Program-made: the position numbers and the translations under genes
DNA from: Tenacibaculum mesophilum
GTDB lineage: Bacteria; Bacteroidota; Bacteroidia; Flavobacteriales; Flavobacteriaceae
Direction of reading: 5' to 3'
Length of the DNA stretch: 64,000 bases
Assembly (NCBI RefSeq): GCF_003867075.1
Contig: NZ_CP032544.1
Coordinates: forward strand, 496,001-560,000
Shown here: one piece after another, positions 9,617-16,637 of the stretch
How the letters are laid out: every line of letters starts with the position of its first letter
Numbering within the stretch: the first letter of the stretch is position 1
The notes under the pieces: model-generated
The model's input: only the letters and a program-made list of their open reading frames with translations
Databases searched by the model: none
Told to the model about the DNA's origin: nothing

Positions 9617-11965
9617 CTACTTTTCTTGGTTAATAAGAGCAGTATTGTGTTTTTTTATTTTAATTTTTACATGCTTTGAGGCAGGCATATTACTACCTTT
9701 AACAGTATTGTGAATTGACACTAAAACATTAGTTTCCGGAAAATAAGTAACCGTGTTTTTTTCAGGAATAGGATATTCAACTATAATAAATAGTGGAGCA
9801 ATACGCTCTGTATTGTCATCATAATTGTACAAGTCTACTTTATCACCTGCATTAAATCCTGCTTTTTCAATATCTTTTTTATTCATAAAAATTACACGAC
9901 GCTCATTATAAACTCCGCGATAACGATCATCTAATCCATAAATAGTAGTATTGAACTGGTCATGAGTTCTTACCGTAGCCATTAAATACTCATCATCAGC
10001 CAATGTGTTTTTAGGTAATGTGGTTATAGAAAATGGAACACGATCTCCAAACTCTTTTGTTTTAAACCGTCCTTCACGAGCCGCATTAGGTAAGTAAAAT
10101 CCGCCTTTTTGTTTTACACGAACATTGTAATTGTCAAAACCTGGAATACATTTTTCAATATCATCTCTCACAGCATCATAACTATTCATATAACGATTCC
10201 AATCAACCACACTTTTACTTCCTAAAGTAGCTTTTGCAATACGGCAAACAATATGAGTTTCGTTGATAAGTTTGTCAGATATTGGTTTTAATACTCCTTT
10301 AGACCACTCTACGATTCCCATGGCATTTTCAGCACTTGTATACTGATGCTCACCATTAATCATATCAATTTCACTTTTAGAAATAGTAGGCAAAATTAAA
10401 GCTTCTTTTCCATGAATTAAATGGGTTCTATTAAGTTTAGTAGAAACAGAAACAGATAAGTCTAGTTGTCTTAATCCGTTTGCAGTATAGGTGGTGTCAG
10501 GAGTAGCAGACAAGAAATTACCTCCCATACTAAAGTGTACTTTAACTTTTCCTTCATTCATTGCTTTTATAGTATCAACTACATCGTAACCGTTCTCTCT
10601 TGGCGGGTTAAAACCAAAAACTTCGTTAAGTTTATCTAATTGTTTTTGGGAAGGATGATTATTAATCAACATTGTTCTGTTTCCTTGTACATTACTATGA
10701 CCTCTTACAGGACAAGAACCCGCTCCGGGTTTACCAATACTTCCTTTTAAAAATAAGAGATTCAGAACTTCTTTTAAAATATCAACCCCGTTAGGTTGTT
10801 GCGTAAGCCCCATTCCCCAACAAATGATAATTCGGTTTTTATAAGCTAACATTTCAGCAGCTTTTTGAATATCTTTTTTTAGAACACCAGATATACTTGC
10901 TAATTCATCTACGTCATAATTTTCAATTTGCTTAATTAAATCGTTATAACCAACTGTTTTATTTTTGATAAATTCTTGATCGAAAACTTTACCTGGGGTT
11001 TCTTTTTCAAAATGAAATAGTAAGCGTTCGATAGCTTTTAGCAGTGCTAAATCTCCATTAATTTTAACGGGAAGGTGTAAATCGGCAAGTTGGATACCTT
11101 TTCCTAAAATACCACTTATTTTTTGAGGATCTCGGAAGCCCATTAAACCAGCTTCGGGAAGAGGATTAACAGCAATAATTTTAGCTCCATTCTTTTTCCC
11201 TTTTTCTAAAGCGCTTAACATTCGTGGAGAATTCGTTCCTGGATTTTGACCAATAATAATAATGATATCAGTATCGTAGAAGTCTTTTAAAGTGGCTGTT
11301 CCTTTTCCTATCCCTGTAACTGAGGCAAGGGTGAAACCAGAGGTTTCGTGACACATATTGGAACAATCAGGAAAGTTATTTGTTCCAAATTCACGTACAA
11401 AAAGTTGATATACAAAAGAAGCTTCGTTACTTGTTCTTCCAGAAGTATAAAAAGCAGCATTATTTGGAGATTCTAATTTATTTAAGTGCTCAGCAATTTT
11501 AGCAAAAGCATTGTCCCAGCTAATAGGTTCATAATGTGTACCATTTTTAGGCAAGTACATTGGTTCAGAAAGTCGCCCTAAACCACCTATTTCATAGTCA
11601 CTCAAGTTGGTTAATTCTTCAATAGAGTTTTGTTTAAAGAAGGAAGCAGTAATTTTTTTATTAGTAGCTTCTTCTGCTAAAGCTTTAACTCCGTTTTCGC
11701 AATATTCAGCAATAGGTGATCGTTCATCATCTGGATCAGGCCAGCCACAACTAGGACAGTCAAAACCATTAAACTGATTCATTTTAAATAAAGCTTTTCC
11801 TCCTCGCGTTAGAGTTTTATCTTTAATTAAACTTTTTATAGCGTTAGTAACTCCAGGAATACCCGCAGCCCAATCTTTCGGAGCACCAGTTCTTAAACTT
11901 AATAGTTTATAAGGAGGTTCTGCAGAAGGTTGTTTGCTTTTGTCTTTTTTATTTTGATTTTCCAT
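9617..11965 (-). CDS. FdhF/YdeP-family molybdopterin oxidoreductase
   Basis: This is a 782-residue member of the formate-dehydrogenase-like molybdopterin oxidoreductases, closest in layout to YdeP. It has an N-terminal FDCPSCGWPD motif in place of the usual ferredoxin-type cluster cysteines. Then come the molybdopterin domains, with SNMCHE around Cys205, where FdhF has its metal-ligand selenocysteine, and a C-terminal dinucleotide-binding domain (TVRTHDQFNTTIYG). No secretion signal is visible, so it should be cytoplasmic. The substrate is unknown; formate dehydrogenase activity should not be assumed. Its promoter region is shared with the divergent H-NOX operon and contains a LytTR-like operator. 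Confidence 0.85.
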   Translation of the reverse strand: MENQNKKDKSKQPSAEPPYKLLSLRTGAPKDWAAGIPGVTNAIKSLIKDKTLTRGGKALFKMNQFNGFDCPSCGWPDPDDERSPIAEYCENGVKALAEEATNKKITASFFKQNSIEELTNLSDYEIGGLGRLSEPMYLPKNGTHYEPISWDNAFAKIAEHLNKLESPNNAAFYTSGRTSNEASFVYQLFVREFGTNNFPDCSNMCHETSGFTLASVTGIGKGTATLKDFYDTDIIIIIGQNPGTNSPRMLSALEKGKKNGAKIIAVNPLPEAGLMGFRDPQKISGILGKGIQLADLHLPVKINGDLALLKAIERLLFHFEKETPGKVFDQEFIKNKTVGYNDLIKQIENYDVDELASISGVLKKDIQKAAEMLAYKNRIIICWGMGLTQQPNGVDILKEVLNLLFLKGSIGKPGAGSCPVRGHSNVQGNRTMLINNHPSQKQLDKLNEVFGFNPPRENGYDVVDTIKAMNEGKVKVHFSMGGNFLSATPDTTYTANGLRQLDLSVSVSTKLNRTHLIHGKEALILPTISKSEIDMINGEHQYTSAENAMGIVEWSKGVLKPISDKLINETHIVCRIAKATLGSKSVVDWNRYMNSYDAVRDDIEKCIPGFDNYNVRVKQKGGFYLPNAAREGRFKTKEFGDRVPFSITTLPKNTLADDEYLMATVRTHDQFNTTIYGLDDRYRGVYNERRVIFMNKKDIEKAGFNAGDKVDLYNYDDNTERIAPLFIIVEYPIPEKNTVTYFPETNVLVSIHNTVKGSNMPASKHVKIKIKKHNTALINQEK

Positions 11966-12106
11966 AATTATAAATAGACTGTTGTTATGAATAAAAAGCG
12001 TTTCATTATAAGTCTTTATAAAACTAACAAAAAAAGACTAAAGAGAAATGCTTAATTTGTAACAGTATTATTTTTTTTATATATTGTATGAAAATTGTTC
12101 AAAATG

Positions 12107-12138
12107 TTCATCGATACTTTTTGTTCATTCATCGATAG
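12107..12138 (+). promoter_or_regulatory. LytTR-like operator pair A (response regulator/H-NOX operon)
   Basis: Two half-sites, TTCATCGATAC (12107-12117) and TTCATCGATAG (12128-12138), match at 10 of 11 bases and start exactly 21 bp apart. A 9-11-base direct repeat with a two-helical-turn period is the usual layout of LytTR regulator sites. The same motif occurs at four other promoters of this locus. A -7-like box TAATATTG is at 12186-12193 and the gene starts at 12224. Binding by the LytTR protein at 15816-16523 is inferred. Confidence 0.65.
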
Positions 12139-12223
12139 TTAGGTATAAGTAGTCTATTTTTAGATGGAGTGTTAAGAATTTGCATTAATATTGGTATAGT
12201 TAATAAATATATCAGAAAACAAA

Positions 12224-12634
12224 ATGAAGAAAAATCTTAATGTCCTTTTAATAGAAGATAATACTATTGAAGTAATGAAAATGGATAGGACAGTTTCATT
12301 ACTTAAGCTAAAGCATAAAATAATAGAGGCTAAGACAGCCGATGTAGCACTGGAAAAGTTAAATGAAGGATTTGATCCTGATATAATTTTGCTTGATTTG
12401 AATATGCCGAAAATAAGTGGTATTGAGTTCTTGTCAATAATTAAAAAAAATGAAGATTTTAGGCACATACCAGTTATTGTATTAACAACGTCTAATAATA
12501 AAAAAGACATTGTAGAGTGTTATAAAATAGGTATTTCAGGGTACATTTTAAAGCCTTTAAAGTATGAAGATTATATTACGAAAATAGATATAACATTGTC
12601 GTATTGGGCTATTAATGAATTAAAAAATAATTAA
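12224..12634 (+). CDS. receiver-only response regulator
   Basis: A single CheY/Rcp1-like receiver domain of 136 residues without an output domain. The acidic pocket is Glu11-Asp12, the phosphoacceptor is Asp58 (ILLDLNMP), the switch residue is in LTTS (88-90), and the conserved lysine is Lys110 (ILKPL). It is the first gene of a three-gene operon, and the next gene's ATG overlaps its stop codon (TAATG). A receiver without output next to a kinase and a free Hpt protein suggests a Spo0F-like phosphate carrier. It could instead act by binding a partner protein. The upstream operator pair suggests feedback from the LytTR regulator. Confidence 0.92.
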   Translation: MKKNLNVLLIEDNTIEVMKMDRTVSLLKLKHKIIEAKTADVALEKLNEGFDPDIILLDLNMPKISGIEFLSIIKKNEDFRHIPVIVLTTSNNKKDIVECYKIGISGYILKPLKYEDYITKIDITLSYWAINELKNN

Positions 12635-13173
12635 TGAAAGGAATTGTTTTTACAGAGTTTTTAGATTTAGTAGAAGAAAAATTTGGTTTAGAAATGGTAG
12701 ATAAAATTATATCCCAATCAGAGTTAGAATCTGATGGGATATATACTTCTATAGGAACTTATAGTTTTTCTGAAATGTTACAATTACTTGAAAACCTAAG
12801 CTCGAATACAGGTGTTTCTATAGATGACTTGTTACTTATTTATGCGGAACATTTTTTTAGTGTTTTGAAAGAAAGTTATTCTGGACTTTTAGAGTCTTTT
12901 AATGACCCCATAGAAATGCTTTCTTCAATAGAAAATCATATTCATGTAGAGGTGAGAAAAATTTATCCAGATGCAGAATTACCCACTTTTATAGTTGAAA
13001 GTAGAACAGACACATCATTAGTAATGATTTATAAGTCCAATAGAGCAATGCATCATTTCGGATTAGGTTTAATGAATAAAACATTTGAACATTTTAATAG
13101 TAGTGCAACAATAATATTAGAAAAGATTAAAGAAGACGGAACAGAAGTTAAATTTATTATCAATAAAAATTAA
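12634..13173 (+). CDS. H-NOX (haem nitric oxide/oxygen-binding) sensor
   Basis: A 179-residue stand-alone H-NOX protein. The YxSxR haem-propionate motif is Tyr133-Ser135-Arg137, and the likely proximal haem ligand is His104 in the IHVEVRKIYPDA segment. In oxygen-binding H-NOX proteins a distal tyrosine lies five residues after the motif arginine; here that position is Phe142. By established structure-function rules this predicts selective NO (and CO) binding without stable O2 binding. Its start and stop codons overlap those of both neighbours, so it is made together with the receiver and the histidine kinase. The expected role is to bind the kinase and change its activity on NO binding. Confidence 0.9.
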   Translation: MKGIVFTEFLDLVEEKFGLEMVDKIISQSELESDGIYTSIGTYSFSEMLQLLENLSSNTGVSIDDLLLIYAEHFFSVLKESYSGLLESFNDPIEMLSSIENHIHVEVRKIYPDAELPTFIVESRTDTSLVMIYKSNRAMHHFGLGLMNKTFEHFNSSATIILEKIKEDGTEVKFIINKN

Positions 13174-15263
13174 TGAGTCAAAATGAAATAGAGATATTAA
13201 AAAGAGCTTTAAAAAGAGAAAAGGCAGCAAGAAAAATAGCTGAAAAAATATTAGAAGATAAATCTAGAGAATTATTTTTAATTTCTGAAAAACTAAAAAA
13301 AACAAACGAAAAGTTAGAGGAATTATTAAATGAGAAGTCTTCACAACTAAAAGGAGTTTTTGAAAATATTAACGACTCTTACCTAGTTATGGATCTAGAG
13401 GGGAATGTCTTAACAATGAACGATGCTGCTAAAGAACTTTTTGGCTATGATATATCAAAAGAAGATTTAAATGTAAAATCTTTACTACATCCTGAAGACA
13501 CAGTATATGCTTTTGAGTCGTTTGGTAAACTGTACGAAACAGGTACTTTTTCAAACTACACTTCCAGAATTATTAGTAAGGATAAAAAGGTAAAATGGGT
13601 TCAAATTAATGCCAGTATAATTTATAATAAAAAGAATGAAAAAATAGCTGCACAAGGAATTATTAGAAACATTTCAGAAAGTAAGAGAGCAACAGAGTTA
13701 ATTGAAGAGCAGAAGAGAGAGTTAGATATAATTGTTGAAAATTCATCTTTAGGAATAGCATTAGCCAAAGACGGTAAAGTTATAAGAACGAATAAAGTTA
13801 TAGAAGAACTTTTAGGGTATTCTAAAGAGGAGTTTGCAGGATTAACTATTAAAGAAGTGTCTTTTAAAGATGATGTTTCGTTGTCTATGAACCATTTAGG
13901 TAAGATGGAAAGAAACGAAATAGATAATTATGTGATAGATAAACGATATAAAAGAAAAGATGGTTCTATTTTATGGGCTAGAGTTAATGTAAACTCTGTA
14001 AATGATGCTCTAGGACAAACAAAATTTCAAGTTGCTATCATAGAGGATATAACATTACAAAGGGAAAGAGCATTAATTATTGATATGATTAATGAATTGG
14101 CTAAATCTATTTTAGGAAAAGATGATATTTATGAAATAGCCTGGGAAGTAACTGAAAAAATAGCTGAATATTTAGACTCTCAAGACTGTGTAATATATTT
14201 GTTAAACAATGATAATAACACATTAGAACAGATTGCTTCATATAGTTTTGGACTAGATAGAGGAGAGATAATTAAAGATGTTTTATCAATTGGAGAAGGT
14301 ATTATTGGAAGTGTTGCAAAAACAGGAAAAGGCGAAATTATAAACGATACTTCTTTGGATGATAGATACGTTGTTGGTGAAAAGGTTAGATATTCTGAGA
14401 TAGCAGTTCCTATAATTAGTGAAGGTAAGGTGATAGGTGTTATTGATTCTGAACACGAAGAAAAAAATTATTACAGAGAAGAAAACTTACATACATTAGA
14501 AAATATAGCAAGTCTTGTATCTATGCAATTAAAGAGTGCTATAAACTTAAGAGAGAGAAAAAAAGCTGAAAAAGAAAATTTACAACTTTTAAAACAATTA
14601 GAGAAAAGTAATAATGAACTAAATGAATACGCACATGTTGTTTCTCATGATTTAAAATCTCCATTAAGAAGTATTGATGCTTTAGTTTCTTGGATAAAAA
14701 CAGATAATGAGGGTAAATTAGATGATACTACACTTCAAAACTTTAATTTGATAGGAGACACTTTAGAAACAATGGAGAATTTAATTTCTAGTATTCTAGA
14801 GTATTCTAGCGCAGGCTCAGAGGTAAGAGAAAAAGAAGAAGTAAATTTAAATATAATCATAAATAACTTAATTCAAACACTATATATACCTGAAAACATT
14901 TTTATAAATGTCCTAGAAGAGTTACCTACTGTAAAAGGAGACTCTATTAAATACCAGCAACTTTTTCAAAATTTAATAAGTAATGCAATTAAATTTTCAG
15001 ATAAAGAAAAAGGAGTAATAAACATAAGCTTTACAGAAAAACCTTCATTTTATCAGTTTTCAGTACAAGATAACGGAATTGGAATTGAAAAAAAATACCA
15101 TGATCGTATTTTTAAAATATTTCATTCTTTAAAAGAAAGTAAAGAGTCAACAGGTATCGGACTTTCTATTGTAAAGAAAATAGTACAGTTGTATGGAGGA
15201 ACAATGTGGTTAGAAAGTGAATTAGGTATCGGTACAACGTTTTACTTTACCATAAAAAAATAA
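13173..15263 (+). CDS. PAS-PAS-GAF sensor histidine kinase (H-NOX partner)
   Basis: This 696-residue cytoplasmic kinase has no membrane segments. An N-terminal coiled coil (about 1-55) is rich in Lys and Glu. Two PAS domains follow (about 60-165 and 170-290), then a GAF domain (about 300-445), HisKA with the phosphoacceptor His492 (VSHDLKSPLR), and a HATPase domain (about 585-696) with NLISNAIKFS, DNGIGIE and GIGLSIVKK boxes. There is no attached receiver, which fits phosphotransfer to the separate receiver two genes upstream. The ATG overlaps the H-NOX stop codon (TAATG). The H-NOX protein probably docks on the N-terminal region; this is inferred from other H-NOX/kinase pairs. Confidence 0.92.
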   Translation: MSQNEIEILKRALKREKAARKIAEKILEDKSRELFLISEKLKKTNEKLEELLNEKSSQLKGVFENINDSYLVMDLEGNVLTMNDAAKELFGYDISKEDLNVKSLLHPEDTVYAFESFGKLYETGTFSNYTSRIISKDKKVKWVQINASIIYNKKNEKIAAQGIIRNISESKRATELIEEQKRELDIIVENSSLGIALAKDGKVIRTNKVIEELLGYSKEEFAGLTIKEVSFKDDVSLSMNHLGKMERNEIDNYVIDKRYKRKDGSILWARVNVNSVNDALGQTKFQVAIIEDITLQRERALIIDMINELAKSILGKDDIYEIAWEVTEKIAEYLDSQDCVIYLLNNDNNTLEQIASYSFGLDRGEIIKDVLSIGEGIIGSVAKTGKGEIINDTSLDDRYVVGEKVRYSEIAVPIISEGKVIGVIDSEHEEKNYYREENLHTLENIASLVSMQLKSAINLRERKKAEKENLQLLKQLEKSNNELNEYAHVVSHDLKSPLRSIDALVSWIKTDNEGKLDDTTLQNFNLIGDTLETMENLISSILEYSSAGSEVREKEEVNLNIIINNLIQTLYIPENIFINVLEELPTVKGDSIKYQQLFQNLISNAIKFSDKEKGVINISFTEKPSFYQFSVQDNGIGIEKKYHDRIFKIFHSLKESKESTGIGLSIVKKIVQLYGGTMWLESELGIGTTFYFTIKK

Positions 15264-15492
15264 AATATTACATTAAGCGCAACTAGGGTAAATACTACGA
15301 TGTTTGCGTCGAAAATTAAGAACTTTTTTTATAAATACTTCATAAGCTTGCTCTGATGTAGCTAACTTAAATATATGTATATGTTTTTAAATCAGGTTTT
15401 TGTATTTCGATAAAACGAAAATTAATATGAGTTTTCATATAAAATTATTATTTTAGATTTTATAAAAAGTAGAAGCCCCCAAAATAATAAGT

Positions 15493-15810
15493 ATGGAAAC
15501 CCCGAATTTAAACTATGTTAATGAGTTAGCAAGAGGAGATGAGTCAATAAAAAATACATTGATAGATATAATAAAGACTGAATTTCCAGAAGAAAAAAAT
15601 GATTATTACGAGAGCTTAGAGGAGAGAGATTGTAAAAAATTAGAAGATAATGTTCATAGAATTAAACATAAAATTAGTATTTTAGGTCTTGAAAAAAGTT
15701 ATGAATTAGCTAATGAATTTGAACATAATTTAAGAGATAATAAGATTGATAAAGTTGATGAGTTCGAAAAAATATTAGTTATAATAACAAATTATTTGAA
15801 AACCATTTAA
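15493..15810 (+). CDS. free-standing Hpt phosphotransfer protein
   Basis: This all-helical protein of 105 residues has the Hpt signature HRIKHKISILGL, in which His55 is the expected phosphorylated residue and ILGL matches the conserved LGL segment. It lies 229 bases after the kinase gene and five bases before the LytTR regulator. A single Hpt protein between a receiver-only protein and a DNA-binding regulator is what a His-Asp-His-Asp relay needs. The pairing is inferred from gene order and has not been shown. Confidence 0.82.
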   Translation: METPNLNYVNELARGDESIKNTLIDIIKTEFPEEKNDYYESLEERDCKKLEDNVHRIKHKISILGLEKSYELANEFEHNLRDNKIDKVDEFEKILVIITNYLKTI

Positions 15811-15815
15811 ATTTT

Positions 15816-16523
15816 ATGAATTGTATTATTATTGATGATGAAAAGTTAGCAAGAACTATTATCAAAACTTTGTGTGATGATATAAGTACTATAAATGTGT
15901 TAGGAGAGTTCTCTAATGCTTTACAAGCAATTAAATTTCTAAATGAAGGGCACAAGGTAGATCTTGTTTTTTTAGATATTCACATGCCTGATTTTACTGG
16001 TTTAGATTTTGTAAAAACCCTAAAATCACCACCCCTAGTTATTCTTACAACATCTGACCCTAAGTTTGCAATTGAAGCTTTTGAGTATGAATGTATAATT
16101 GATTATCTATTGAAACCATTGGATGTTAACCGTTTGAAAAAATCAGTAGAAAAAGCTCATAAGAAAAATATAGAAAAACCATTAGAAAAAATAGCTTCAC
16201 CTACTGAAGTAAAAAATGATTTTTATATAAATATAGATAGGCGCCTTATTAAAATAGATTTACCTTCAATATATTTAGTAGAGGCTAAAGGAGATTATAT
16301 AAATATAAAAACAGAAGAAAAAAATTATATAGTACACTCCACACTAAAAAAAATAGAAGAAAAGTTGCCTGATACATTGTTTTTAAAAGTACATCGTTCT
16401 TATATAATTAACTTAAAAAAAATTATAGATATAGAAGATAATAGTGTTTTAATAAAAAAAGATGTTGTTCCTGTAAGTAGATCAAAAAGACCTGAGTTAA
16501 TGAAGCGTTTAGATTTACTGTAG
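15816..16523 (+). CDS. LytTR-family response regulator
   Basis: The receiver domain (about 1-115) has Asp7/Asp8, phosphoacceptor Asp54 (FLDIHMP), the LTTS switch segment and the LLKPL lysine. The LytTR DNA-binding domain spans about 135-235, with the typical IYLVEAKGDYINI, LFLKVHRSYIINL and VPVSRSKRPEL segments. It starts five bases after the Hpt gene. It is the only DNA-binding regulator in this locus, so it is the natural candidate for the five 21-bp-spaced direct repeats found nearby (12107, 16527, 21353, 23010, 30188). Its own promoter shows no clear copy. Confidence 0.93.
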   Translation: MNCIIIDDEKLARTIIKTLCDDISTINVLGEFSNALQAIKFLNEGHKVDLVFLDIHMPDFTGLDFVKTLKSPPLVILTTSDPKFAIEAFEYECIIDYLLKPLDVNRLKKSVEKAHKKNIEKPLEKIASPTEVKNDFYINIDRRLIKIDLPSIYLVEAKGDYINIKTEEKNYIVHSTLKKIEEKLPDTLFLKVHRSYIINLKKIIDIEDNSVLIKKDVVPVSRSKRPELMKRLDLL

Positions 16524-16526
16524 CAT

Positions 16527-16558
16527 TCCATCTAAATAAAAATGCATTTCGTCTATAC
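16527..16558 (+). promoter_or_regulatory. LytTR-like operator pair (T9SS protein gene)
   Basis: Half-sites TCCATCTAAAT (16527-16537) and TTCGTCTATAC (16548-16558) start 21 bp apart and fit the shared TTCRTCKAWA pattern. The end of the site is 49 bases before the first base of a perfect -7 box at 16607. The same distance separates the operator of the REC-GT2 gene from its -7 box. Confidence 0.6.
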
Positions 16559-16606
16559 TAATAACTAATACAACGTGTTGTAAACTTTTTAAAGTATTAA
16601 TAGTCA

Positions 16607-16614
16607 TAGTTTTG
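16607..16614 (+). promoter_or_regulatory. -7 promoter box
   Basis: TAGTTTTG fits the Bacteroidetes TAnnTTTG consensus exactly. No good -33 TTG lies at the normal distance, as expected for an activator-dependent promoter. Transcription should begin near 16620, which excludes the in-frame GTG at 16614 as a start and supports ATG 16638. Confidence 0.6.
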
Positions 16615-16637
16615 TGATATATCAAACACAAAATATT

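Noticed and set aside
9617..11965. Formate dehydrogenase
   Set aside because: The N-terminal motif and overall layout fit the YdeP branch, whose substrate is not formate; no formate-lyase or hydrogenase genes are nearby.
15284..15315. Possible sixth LytTR-like site before the Hpt/LytTR genes (half-site TGCGTCGAAAA at 15305)
   Set aside because: The sequence 21 bp upstream does not match the pattern and no -7 box lies at 27 or 49 bases.
16614..16637. GTG start for the T9SS protein
   Set aside because: The codon overlaps the -7 box and would place eight extra residues before a good signal peptide.
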